Positions 1-6,832 of a DNA stretch of 7,077 nucleotides are shown here, one piece after another. Source of the DNA: Nitrospirota bacterium (GTDB lineage: Bacteria > Nitrospirota > 9FT-COMBO-42-15 > HDB-SIOI813). Where the stretch lies: assembly GCA_023248365.1 (NCBI GenBank), contig JAHFER010000080.1, forward strand, positions 1 through 7,077, in the 5' to 3' direction. Made by a program: the position numbers and the translations under genes. The notes beneath the pieces were generated by a model that worked only from the letters and a program-made list of their open reading frames with translations, did no database searches and was not told the origin of the DNA. Within the stretch, counting starts at the first letter, position 1. Each line of letters opens with the position of its first letter.

Positions 1-1144
1 CTTTGTTTGCGGAATATTATTCTTTACATTATTTATATCTAACAATGTCTTCGCATTAGATACATCTTCAGTAATCTCATATTTTAGTTCTATAGACAAT
101 AATATTTTTTCAACTCTGCCGGAAGAAACCTATGATGAGGATTCACCTGCAAATGTGACAAACAAGGTATCATCTTATATTGATTTTTTCACTACTACGA
201 ACAGAGGCCATTTAATTTTTCAGGAATGGCTGAATCACGCAGGCCCTTATATCCCGTTTATAAAAGACATCCTGAGAGAAGAAGGTATCCCTGAAGATTT
301 GGCCCTGCTTCCTTTGATCGAGAGTGGTTTTAATGTTAATGCAAGGTCTCCTAAACAGGCCACAGGAATGTGGCAGTTCATGGCCTCAACAGGGGCGATG
401 TACGGGCTAAAGGTAAACAAATGGGTTGATGAAAGAAGAGACCCGATAAAATCTACCAGGGCGGCTGCAAAGCACTTAAGAGACCTGTACAATACCTTTG
501 GTACATGGCCGCTTGCCCTCGCCTCATATAATGCAGGCAGTGGTAAGGTAAAGAGGGCGCTTGAACGAACAGGTTCCACGGATTTCTGGGATATGGAAGA
601 CACCAAGGCACTGAAACCAGAGACAAAAAATTACATCCCCAAGTTTATGGCGGCCCTTATACTTGCAAAAAATCCGGATGATTTTGGATTCACAATCTCA
701 GAGGAGCCTGCAAGTAAATATGATTTAGTAGAGGTCCCGGGAGGAATAGACCTTCACACTATTGCCCAAAACATGGACACAAGTTATGAGTCACTACAGA
801 AACTCAATCCTGAGCTGATGGGCCATATAACTCCCTCTGTAGAATTATACTACACTTTACGCGTACCTGAAGAAATGGGTTCAATTCTTGTTGATAACTA
901 TAACAAACTACCGCTCTCCAAAAGGGTAGTGTTCAGGGAATATAAAGTAAAGAAAAAGGATACTGTATATAAGATATCCAGACGTTATGGTGTAGACGTG
1001 TCAACTATTAAAAATGCCAACAATCTCAATAAGAACTGCAGGATTACTCCAGGAGACTATATACTTGTACCTCTGACACCTTCCCTTACTGAAAGCGATA
1101 TAAGGCTCATTGCAACCTCTGAATTTCCCTCAGACATTATATAA
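1..1144 (+). CDS. Secreted lytic transglycosylase (GH23, MltD-like) with LysM repeats, 5' end outside window
   Basis: Cleaves the glycan strands of peptidoglycan in the periplasm (role known for the family). The frame is open from base 2, so the gene starts before the window, and the GTG at 155 is internal. The first visible residues, FVCGILFFTLFISNNVFA, form the hydrophobic core and cleavage site of a signal peptide, with no lipobox. Counting visible residues from base 2, the GH23 domain spans about 90-210. Its likely catalytic Glu is residue 107 in LPLIESGFN, followed by ATGMWQFM and the ALASYNAGSGKV signature. A degenerate LysM-like segment lies near 240-290. A clearer LysM lies near 313-358, containing DTVYKISRRYGV and ending ITPGDYILVPL. 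LysM modules bind peptidoglycan. The tail ends SEFPSDII and the stop is TAA at 1142-1144. The domain order matches MltD-type enzymes, but a specific gene name is not secure. Confidence 0.9.
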   Translation, partial: FVCGILFFTLFISNNVFALDTSSVISYFSSIDNNIFSTLPEETYDEDSPANVTNKVSSYIDFFTTTNRGHLIFQEWLNHAGPYIPFIKDILREEGIPEDLALLPLIESGFNVNARSPKQATGMWQFMASTGAMYGLKVNKWVDERRDPIKSTRAAAKHLRDLYNTFGTWPLALASYNAGSGKVKRALERTGSTDFWDMEDTKALKPETKNYIPKFMAALILAKNPDDFGFTISEEPASKYDLVEVPGGIDLHTIAQNMDTSYESLQKLNPELMGHITPSVELYYTLRVPEEMGSILVDNYNKLPLSKRVVFREYKVKKKDTVYKISRRYGVDVSTIKNANNLNKNCRITPGDYILVPLTPSLTESDIRLIATSEFPSDII

Positions 1145-1153
1145 TTAACAATA

Positions 1154-1179
1154 CGGGTGTGTAAAATGTTCCCGCTTTT
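1154..1179 (+). terminator. Weak candidate terminator after the transglycosylase gene
   Basis: CGGG at 1154-1157 can pair with CCCG at 1171-1174, and C plus four T follow at 1175-1179. The stem is only four strong pairs and the loop is 13 bases, so this is a tentative call. Its position, 10 bases after the stop codon, is the main support. Confidence 0.25.
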
Positions 1180-1342
1180 CATGATGTGTAGTAAAGGAAC
1201 GCAGCTAATTACTCTGGCCTGACAAAAACATCCCTGATTAATCAATAAAACTAGACTGACATAAATATTTTTCTAATATAACTACTTGTTAATTTTAAAG
1301 ATTATCTCCATACACGTTTTTTTAATTTAAAAAGTTACAATA

Positions 1343-1358
1343 TTGCACAGTTTTTGCA
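1343..1358 (+). promoter_or_regulatory. Candidate sigma-54 (-24/-12) promoter for the small gene
   Basis: The bases TTGCACAGTTTTTGCA match the known sigma-54 consensus TGGCACG-N4-TTGCA at 10 of 12 defined positions with exact spacing. The -12 element TTGCA is perfect, but one G of the usually invariant -24 GG pair is T. Transcription would start near 1369, giving a leader of about 38 bases before the ATG at 1407. A sigma-70 reading is also possible: TTGCAC at 1343-1348, 17 bases, then TTTAAT at 1366-1371, which matches the -10 at 5 of 6 but the -35 at only 3 of 6. Confidence 0.4.
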
Positions 1359-1406
1359 ACTTACATTTAATCAAGATACTAAAACAAATTAATTAAGGAG
1401 ACAACA

Positions 1407-1742
1407 ATGGAAAACCAACAACAGAAGATACGCGACGCTCAAACAAGCAAGATAGCCATGGACCTTCACCTTGCAAAGTTTAATTACTTTATGGCCAAAA
1501 AAGACTGGAAGTCAGCGGTAATGGAATTACAGCAGGCCCTTAATGCAGTTATTGAAATACTAGACCATGCGAACAAAACCCTTAGAAAACTTACTGAAAG
1601 ATATCAGCAAAACAAACCTGAGATAAAAGCTGAAACAAAGACAGAAACTAAGTTCGAAGGCAGTATAAAGACTGAAAGAATTTCAGAAGATACTGTGCTT
1701 GTTGAATATCCCGGAGACAAGATAGTCCTTAGAAAGATCTGA
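1407..1742 (+). CDS. Small helical protein of unknown function (111 aa)
   Basis: I do not recognise a named family. The start is well supported: AAGGAG at 1395-1400 lies six bases before the ATG. The protein has no signal peptide or membrane segment, so it is probably cytoplasmic. Residues about 10-68 look like an amphipathic helical hairpin, and the stretch FNYFMAKKDWKSAVMELQQA has the spacing of a single TPR-like repeat. A hydrophilic Lys/Glu/Thr-rich linker follows at about 69-85, with the repetitive ETKTETK. The C-terminus, DTVLVEYPGDKIVLRKI, looks like two short beta strands. This suggests a small scaffold or protein-binding protein, which is inference only. The gene stands alone, preceded by a possible sigma-54 promoter, and converges on the MFS gene with 8 bases between stop codons. 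Confidence 0.8.
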   Translation: MENQQQKIRDAQTSKIAMDLHLAKFNYFMAKKDWKSAVMELQQALNAVIEILDHANKTLRKLTERYQQNKPEIKAETKTETKFEGSIKTERISEDTVLVEYPGDKIVLRKI

Positions 1743-1750
1743 TGTTATAG

Positions 1751-3130
1751 CTATTTTTTGTGTGTGTTATTCTTACCTTTATGGTTTCCTGTAAAAATAT
1801 CAAATCTGAGGCCAGAGATCGGCCTCAGTGAAGTCACTCTGAATATCAGCTCCCGCATGGTGATTGCTTCTACGTTTCGTATCTCTGCTATTTGAGGCAG
1901 AAAGATGGTTGCCATGCATAGTCTTAAGATTCCGGATATTAAAAAAAGCCATTGCATATTTGATTTCATAATTATATTAAATCCGTATAAGGATAGTGAT
2001 ACAGGCAGGTAATTTGAAAGCCATCCACCTGTAACCGCACCTGTAAATGTACCTGCTGCAATAAGGACATTAAATACAGCAAAACTTTTTGCAATTTTCG
2101 GCGATGGAATAGAATAAAATATAAAGTTTCCCATACTAAGACTGAAGCCCGCCCAGGACAAACCAGCCAGCATCTGTATTATAAGGATATAATAGAAACT
2201 TGATGAAAACAACCAAAGTACAGGGACTACCGGAAGGGTAAAACCTGTAATTACAAGTATCTTTCTGTTACCAAATTTATCCCCAAATTTGCCCCAATTA
2301 TGCAATGTAAGATACTGCACAAGTACAACCATACCTGAAACAGCCATAAATTGAAGATAAGAAAAATGAAGGTCTCTTAGCATATATACGGAAAAGAAGG
2401 GGCCTGCCACCATAACTGAAAGATGCATCAGGCCAATATATACAACAAACCGGACAAAGCTTGAGTGCCTGAAATTTGCAAAAAATTCTAATAATCCAAA
2501 ATCATCTTTACCATCTACCTCATATGGCGTATTGACAATCTTAGACAAACTATACGCAGATAACAGCCTTGAAATCATAGCTATAATAAATAATAAAGAA
2601 AAACCAGCCCATGGATTACCTGATTTTTCAGTCAGGTACAAAATTAAACCGCCAAGCCCCAATGCCCCTAAACTAAATATACTCATAATCTTATTTCGAT
2701 AACCAAAATAGGTGCTGCGGGTCTTTTCCGGGACAATATCCCCCATCAGGCTGGTCCATGGAGGTGTACCAAAGTTACCAGCAGCAAAGTACGCAGTAAC
2801 CGACAATATCAAAAGGTATGGTGCATAAGGTCTGAACAAAAAAGGCAATAGCAGTATGGGTATCCATGCAAGCGCCTGTGATATAACTCCAGTCAGGATA
2901 ACGGTCATCCTGTTCCTGATCTGATTCAGGATATTTATTGATAATAATTGTACAAATGCACCCAAAAGGGGAGGAATTGAGGCAAGAAATCCTATCTGGG
3001 AATTAGTCGCCTTCAAAAATATAGCAAAAGGGCTTATATAAATCTCTCCAATTCCAGACATAATGGAGAAGTAGACCCCGTCCTTTACTGCATAGGAAAG
3101 ACTTTTGGAATCAGTTGTATTGTTTTCCAT
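1751..3130 (-). CDS. Major facilitator superfamily transporter, substrate unknown
   Basis: A 459-residue inner-membrane protein with about 12 hydrophobic segments and a hydrophilic central loop near residues 200-225, the usual layout of an MFS permease. GKFGDKFGNRK at residues 280-290 is the MFS motif A (GxxxDxxGxRK), seen here in the second half between predicted helices 8 and 9. The first half carries MGDIVPEKTRSTYFGYRNK at 129-147, a pattern common in this superfamily. The basic tail (NHKGKNNTHKK) should be cytoplasmic. Nothing identifies the substrate; efflux is as likely as uptake. The ATG is 11 bases after the nth stop with no clear Shine-Dalgarno site, so it may be read from the nth transcript by coupling. 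The last codons contain a perfect 8-bp hairpin (1806-1828). Confidence 0.88.
   Translation of the reverse strand: MENNTTDSKSLSYAVKDGVYFSIMSGIGEIYISPFAIFLKATNSQIGFLASIPPLLGAFVQLLSINILNQIRNRMTVILTGVISQALAWIPILLLPFLFRPYAPYLLILSVTAYFAAGNFGTPPWTSLMGDIVPEKTRSTYFGYRNKIMSIFSLGALGLGGLILYLTEKSGNPWAGFSLLFIIAMISRLLSAYSLSKIVNTPYEVDGKDDFGLLEFFANFRHSSFVRFVVYIGLMHLSVMVAGPFFSVYMLRDLHFSYLQFMAVSGMVVLVQYLTLHNWGKFGDKFGNRKILVITGFTLPVVPVLWLFSSSFYYILIIQMLAGLSWAGFSLSMGNFIFYSIPSPKIAKSFAVFNVLIAAGTFTGAVTGGWLSNYLPVSLSLYGFNIIMKSNMQWLFLISGILRLCMATIFLPQIAEIRNVEAITMRELIFRVTSLRPISGLRFDIFTGNHKGKNNTHKK
1806..1828. repeat. Perfect inverted repeat within the 3' end of the MFS gene
   Basis: CTGAGGCC at 1806-1813 and GGCCTCAG at 1821-1828 pair perfectly around a 7-base loop. 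The hairpin lies inside the coding sequence for about residues 434-441 of the MFS protein, so codon constraint alone may explain it. No long T run follows on either strand, so I do not call it a terminator. Confidence 0.6.
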
Positions 3131-3141
3131 AGAGATATTTT

Positions 3142-3798
3142 TTACCGGCTTTTCTTAACACCAACTCTTTCACAGTACATCGCGATATTACACTGGCTGC
3201 ACAGTGGAGAAACAGGCTTGCAGAGGTTCTGTCCGAATGTTACAAGGAGGTCATTGTATATTTTCCAGTAATGTACAGGTAATTTCGCTCTAAGCGCAAC
3301 CTCAGTTTCGAGGGGTGTTTTTGTATTTATATAACCCCACCGGTTTGAAATCCTGTGCACATGTGTGTCTACACATATTCCATCTTTATTATAACCCACA
3401 GTAACTACAAGATTTGCCGTCTTCCTGCCAACCCCTTTAAGTTTTAAAAGCTCATCTATCTCATCAGGAACCTTTGAATTATAATCTCTTATAAGCTGTT
3501 TGCATATCTCAATAATATTTCTTGCCTTAACCCTGTAAAATCCAACAGGAAATATTGTTGCTTCTATCTTTTCAACCGGAAGATGTAACATAGACACTGG
3601 AGTTTCTGCTAATGAAAAGAGCCTTTGAGATGCACCTGCTGTTGTACTATCTTTTGTCCTGAGACTTAGTATACATGAAATCAGAACCTTGAAAGGGTCC
3701 TTTGTCTCTTCCGCAACAACACTAACAGCGGGATTATTCCACTTTTTTATATCTACTTTTAAGATTCTTATTACGTTATGTATATCTCTGTCTGTCAT
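3142..3798 (-). CDS. nth: Endonuclease III (DNA N-glycosylase/AP lyase)
   Basis: Removes oxidised pyrimidines from DNA and nicks the abasic site in base excision repair. At 218 residues it has the normal family length. The helix-hairpin-helix motif is LLKLKGVGRKTANLVV at 117-132 with catalytic Lys126, and the catalytic Asp is Asp144 in VDTHVHRISNRWG. The [4Fe-4S] cluster ligands are complete with the standard C-x6-C-x2-C-x5-C spacing: Cys193, Cys200, Cys203 and Cys209. The helix that usually reads LSxQTxD reads LSLRTKD (about 44-50), with Arg where E. coli Nth has Gln. A modest AGGA site lies 7 bases upstream of the ATG. The gene follows pafA on the same strand, separated by 150 bases containing a hairpin repeat, and sits 11 bases before the MFS gene, so nth and MFS probably share a transcript. 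Confidence 0.95.
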   Translation of the reverse strand: MTDRDIHNVIRILKVDIKKWNNPAVSVVAEETKDPFKVLISCILSLRTKDSTTAGASQRLFSLAETPVSMLHLPVEKIEATIFPVGFYRVKARNIIEICKQLIRDYNSKVPDEIDELLKLKGVGRKTANLVVTVGYNKDGICVDTHVHRISNRWGYINTKTPLETEVALRAKLPVHYWKIYNDLLVTFGQNLCKPVSPLCSQCNIAMYCERVGVKKSR

Positions 3799-3818
3799 TT
3801 GAACATCCTATTTCTTAT

Positions 3819-3887
3819 GTCATTCCTGCGAAAGCAGGAATCCAGAACTATGAAATGGGGCTGGATTCCCACTTTCGTGGGAATGAC
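3819..3887. repeat. Double-hairpin palindromic repeat (REP/dRS3-like) between pafA and nth
   Basis: Two 27-base arms, 3819-3845 and 3861-3887, are inverted copies of each other matching at 23 of 27 positions around a 15-base centre. Each arm is itself a small hairpin. ATTCCTGC-GAAA-GCAGGAAT lies at 3822-3841 and ATTCCCAC-TTTC-GTGGGAAT at 3865-3884, each with 8 perfect pairs and a 4-base loop. The core fits the ATTCCC-N8-GGGAAT pattern of the neisserial dRS3 repeats and similar dispersed palindromes in other Gram-negative genomes (from memory). In RNA the whole element could fold into one long stem or two small ones, and might end or protect the pafA transcript. Confidence 0.85.
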
Positions 3888-3948
3888 GGAAATAACAACT
3901 TTCAAAGCTAATTAGAAAATTATTACTTATGGAAAGATTTTAGAGGTT

Positions 3949-5316
3949 TTATCTTGTGTAGGCAAGATGTAAAAGCATCTTTTCTATACGCCTGTCATGC
4001 GAGGCAAACGGATCCATACATAAAACTGTTTCTTCACCGTATCCGTCTAACTTAAGATAGGTCCAATCAACACTGTAAGACCTGTTTTTCATATTGGCAA
4101 TGCGGATAAAGTCCCCCCTTAATTTGGCCCTTGTATTCTGGGGGGGGTACTCCATGGCGTTTACAATATCAGAATCTGTAGCAATCCTTTCCACCAGGTC
4201 TTCTCTTTGCAAAAGATAATATAATCCTCTCTCCCGTTTAATATCGTGGTACTGTAAATCCATCATGGCTATTTTGGGGTCATCCCAGGCGTATCCCTTT
4301 TTCGTCCTGTATGAATTTATAAGCTCATACTTTGTTACCCAGTCTACATATCTTGATAATTCAACAGGATTCTCCTCGAGTTTAGTCAGTACAAACTCCC
4401 ACTTTTCCAGTATATCCTCTACTACCTTGCTCTTTTCCCGGTTGGCAAAATAATTCTTAACCAGATCTAAATAGACCCTCTGGATTTCAACAGCAGTATA
4501 TGACTTGCCGTTTTCAAGCTTTACGGTTTTTTTCATGGTTAAGTCTTTTGCAATATCCTTAATTGCACGTACAGGGTCATCTAAATCTAACCCCCTTACA
4601 GGATAACCATCCTCAATCATCTGAAGAATAAGTGCAGTTGTTCCCACTTTTAAGTAGGTAGAATACTCCGACATATTTGCATCACCAACTATTATATGCA
4701 AACGGCGATATTTTTCCGCATCTGAGTGTGGTTCATCCCTTGTGTTGATAATACTCCTTGAAGAGGTTGTCGAGCAGGAGATCTTCTGATTTATATGCTG
4801 AGACCTCTGAGAGATAGAATAGAAGGTCTTCCCTGACTCTCTTTGTACCTTACCTGCGCCGGAATAGATTTGCCTTGTAACAAAAAATGGAATTAATCTC
4901 TCTGAAAACCGCCAGAAATCTATATGCCTTGCAACAAGGTAATTTTCATGGCAGCCATAGGTATTGCCGGCTGAGTCTGTATTGTTTTTATAGATAAAGA
5001 TTTCACCAACTATACCGTCTTCCAGCATACGCCGCTCAGCAAGATTGAGTGAACCCTCAAGAATCCTTTCACCTGCCTTGTCATATACAACAAGATCAAA
5101 TACATTATCGCATTCAGGCGTTGCATACTCCGGATGACAGCCTGTATCCTGATAAAATCTTGCGCCGTTTGCTAAAAAGGCATTTGAAGACCAACTGTTT
5201 GATATGATCCCCTCGAAAAGATACCCCAATATCCTTTCAAGCGGAATGGAATTTTTCTCCTTTGAAGAGAAGATTAATCCATATTCATTTTCTAATCCAT
5301 AAATCCTGGTTTCCAT
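3949..5316 (-). CDS. pafA: Pup--protein ligase PafA
   Basis: Uses ATP to join the C-terminal glutamate of Pup to lysine side chains of target proteins. At 455 residues it has normal length and aligns along the whole family. GLENEYG at 7-13 carries metal-binding Glu9. ARFYQDTGCHPEYATPECD at 52-70 carries Asp57, equivalent by alignment to the catalytic Asp of known PafA. KNNTDSAGNTYGCHENYL at 110-127 and INTRDEPHSDAEKYRRLH at 190-207 are nucleotide-site signatures. The small C-terminal domain includes DPKIAMMDLQYHDIKRERG and PPQNTRAKLRGDF. It lacks the insertion loop between the first motifs that marks Dop, so PafA is preferred over Dop. The ATG is 18 bases after the prcA stop with only a weak ribosome site. 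PafBC, often placed beside pafA in Actinobacteria, is absent. A C8 run (minus strand) crosses codons 390-393 without breaking the frame. Confidence 0.97.
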   Translation of the reverse strand: METRIYGLENEYGLIFSSKEKNSIPLERILGYLFEGIISNSWSSNAFLANGARFYQDTGCHPEYATPECDNVFDLVVYDKAGERILEGSLNLAERRMLEDGIVGEIFIYKNNTDSAGNTYGCHENYLVARHIDFWRFSERLIPFFVTRQIYSGAGKVQRESGKTFYSISQRSQHINQKISCSTTSSRSIINTRDEPHSDAEKYRRLHIIVGDANMSEYSTYLKVGTTALILQMIEDGYPVRGLDLDDPVRAIKDIAKDLTMKKTVKLENGKSYTAVEIQRVYLDLVKNYFANREKSKVVEDILEKWEFVLTKLEENPVELSRYVDWVTKYELINSYRTKKGYAWDDPKIAMMDLQYHDIKRERGLYYLLQREDLVERIATDSDIVNAMEYPPQNTRAKLRGDFIRIANMKNRSYSVDWTYLKLDGYGEETVLCMDPFASHDRRIEKMLLHLAYTR

Positions 5317-5334
5317 TTCAATTACCCAACATAA

Positions 5335-6015
5335 TTAACCCAAAAAAGCTGTTAACTCATCTATTCGAATCCTCCTGAACTTTCTTCCATTTCGTTTTCT
5401 GTCTAAGACTGCAACTTCCATATTTTCCTTAGTAAGCTTAATGTTGACCCCTGTTTCCAAAGCCTCCACAGAGAGTTTTATAGCCTCTTCAATGGGCATG
5501 TTTGCCTTGTACTTATCTTTTAAATAAATCTTTATCGCCTCCGACTTACCGCCTATAACTGTGTAACCCTTTTCATCGCAGATATTACCGTCATATAAAA
5601 TCCTGTATATTTCATTCATCCCCTGACCTTCATGCACCTCAGCAACAAGTATTTCAACCTCCAGAGGCTTTAGTTCCTGACTAAACATAGTGCCAAGCGA
5701 CTGAGAATATGCATTTGCAAGAGACTTGGCTGTAACATCCTCGCGGCTGTAAGCATACCCCTTGAGGTCTGCGTGACGGATACCGGCCTTTCTAAGGCTT
5801 TCAAATTCACTGTATTTTCCAGCGCCGGCAAAGGCAATACGGTCATAGACCTCTGAAATTTTATTCAATGACAAGCTTGGATTATCTGCAAAAAAGAGTA
5901 TTCCATCCACGTATTCGATCACTATAGTAGACCTTCCCTTTGATATACCCTTTTGGGCATATTCAGCCTTATCCTGCATCATCTGTTCAGGTGAAACATA
6001 ATATGGAAGGGGCAT
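5335..6015 (-). CDS. prcA: 20S proteasome alpha subunit
   Basis: Forms the outer heptameric gating rings of the proteasome core and docks the ring ATPase. The 226-residue protein begins with the conserved gate segment PYYVSPEQMMQDKAEYAQKG, followed by LSLNKISEVYDRIAFAGAGKY, GIRHADLKGYAYSREDVT and LANAYSQSLGTMF, all closely matching actinobacterial PrcA as I recall it. Lys52 in NKISE sits where the M. tuberculosis subunit binds the C-terminal carboxylate of the activator tail, so activator docking is probably kept. There is no N-terminal Thr protease site, as expected for an alpha subunit. The protein stops soon after FRRIRIDELTAFLG, without the hydrophilic tail of the mycobacterial protein. 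The ATG is 3 bases after the prcB stop, and its AAGGAG site (6025-6030) lies in the last codons of prcB. Confidence 0.97.
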   Translation of the reverse strand: MPLPYYVSPEQMMQDKAEYAQKGISKGRSTIVIEYVDGILFFADNPSLSLNKISEVYDRIAFAGAGKYSEFESLRKAGIRHADLKGYAYSREDVTAKSLANAYSQSLGTMFSQELKPLEVEILVAEVHEGQGMNEIYRILYDGNICDEKGYTVIGGKSEAIKIYLKDKYKANMPIEEAIKLSVEALETGVNIKLTKENMEVAVLDRKRNGRKFRRIRIDELTAFLG

Positions 6016-6018
6016 GTC

Positions 6019-6831
6019 TTATTTCTCCTTTTTTGATGATTTCTGTTTCTCTGCAATCAGTCTCTTGTAAACAGATTCTATTGATGCCATATCCACGTCC
6101 TCAATTCCGGTATTTTTAATTACTTTAACTGTAGGATATATTCCCCTTACTATGTCCGGCCCTGCTGTTCCCACATCTTCTTCAGACGCATCATATAAAG
6201 ACTCCAGTGCGAGTTGGATTGCCTTCTCTTCAGACATCCCCGTAGAAAAGAATTTTTTTAATGTACTCCGTGCATCCTTTCCGCCTGAACCAGTAGCGTA
6301 GTAATCTGTTTCCTCATACCTTCCGCCTGTAACATCATATTTGTATATACGCCCTTCTTCCCTCTTCAGATCATATCCGGCAAATATAGGAATAACAATC
6401 ATTCCCTGCATTGCAAACGGCAGATTCCCTTTTATCATCTGGGATAATTTATTTGCCTTACCCTCAGTTGTCAGAGGGACCCCTTCAAGTTTTTCGTAGT
6501 GCTCAAGTTCTACCTGCAGCAGCTTCGCCATTTCAATGCAGGCGCCTGCAGCGCCGGATATGGCAATGGCAGAGTAATCATCACACCTGTAGACCTTCTC
6601 CACCCTGCGTGCAGATATCTGATAGCCTTCAGTAGCCCTTCGATCGCCCGCTATAATTACCCCATCTTTATACTTTAAAGCCAGGACAGTTGTTCCATGT
6701 GGAATATTTTTTAGCGCTTCCCGGTTAATTAGATTGCTACTCAGGTTTATCTCATTTTGGTTAACACCCGATTGAGGCAAAAGGTTAGGGCATTCGGTCG
6801 CAAGGTAGTCATAGAAACTTGAGTTCCACAT
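6019..6831 (-). CDS. prcB: 20S proteasome beta subunit (threonine protease)
   Basis: Forms the inner heptameric rings holding the proteolytic sites. I chose the ATG at 6831, giving 270 residues: GGAG at 6838-6841 lies 6 bases upstream. A GTG at 6843 would add four residues and overlap pup. With the ATG start, residues 1-46 are a propeptide, removed by self-cleavage at HG|TTV to expose Thr47 as mature Thr1. Asp63 (GDRRAT) and Lys79 then fall at mature positions 17 and 33, completing the Thr1/Asp17/Lys33 active site. The later YYATGSGGKDARSTLKKFF and DVGTAGPDIVRGIYPTV are family signatures. A Lys/Glu-rich tail (EKQKSSKKEK) ends the protein, and its final codons supply the ribosome site of prcA. 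The sequence predicts an active protease, not a silent beta subunit. Confidence 0.96.
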   Translation of the reverse strand: MWNSSFYDYLATECPNLLPQSGVNQNEINLSSNLINREALKNIPHGTTVLALKYKDGVIIAGDRRATEGYQISARRVEKVYRCDDYSAIAISGAAGACIEMAKLLQVELEHYEKLEGVPLTTEGKANKLSQMIKGNLPFAMQGMIVIPIFAGYDLKREEGRIYKYDVTGGRYEETDYYATGSGGKDARSTLKKFFSTGMSEEKAIQLALESLYDASEEDVGTAGPDIVRGIYPTVKVIKNTGIEDVDMASIESVYKRLIAEKQKSSKKEK

Positions 6832-6832
6832 A

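Larger units (their letters stand above)
1145..1406. other. AT-rich intergenic region
   Basis: This 262-base stretch between the transglycosylase and the small gene has no convincing reading frame. It contains the weak terminator candidate near its start and a perfect 10-base palindrome, TGATTAATCA, at 1235-1244. An AT-only inverted repeat, TTTTTAA-t-TTAAAAA, lies at 1319-1333, and the promoter-like site is at 1343-1358. The right half is very AT-rich, as expected for a promoter upstream region. Nothing else was recognised. Confidence 0.6.

Noticed and set aside
247..606. Minus-strand open frame of 119 codons inside the transglycosylase gene.
   Set aside because: It lies opposite the conserved GH23 domain and encodes no recognisable protein; it is a shadow of the real gene.
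1181..1235. GGAACGCAGCTA and a later GGCCTGAC resemble parts of a cyclic di-GMP-I (GEMM) riboswitch.
   Set aside because: The GGGCAAACC-type first stem and the second conserved stem are missing, and the location after the transglycosylase gene and well before the next ATG does not form a proper aptamer leader.
1057..1245. Minus-strand open frame over the end of the transglycosylase and the intergenic region.
   Set aside because: No ribosome site, no recognisable features, and half of it overlaps a real gene in antisense.
4265..4453. Plus-strand open frame inside pafA.
   Set aside because: It is low-complexity, Ser-rich and opposite conserved PafA sequence, with no ribosome site of note.
3949..5316. 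The PafA-family gene could instead be Dop.
   Set aside because: It lacks the Dop-specific insertion loop between the first two motifs and sits in the pafA position at the end of the cluster.
6540..6556. GGCGC/GCGCC inverted repeat in prcB.
   Set aside because: It is a five-pair stem within an Ala/Gly-coding stretch (GAAGACIE region), explained by codon content.
6411..6635. Plus-strand open frame inside prcB.
   Set aside because: It is opposite conserved PrcB codons and its translation looks like a frame artefact.
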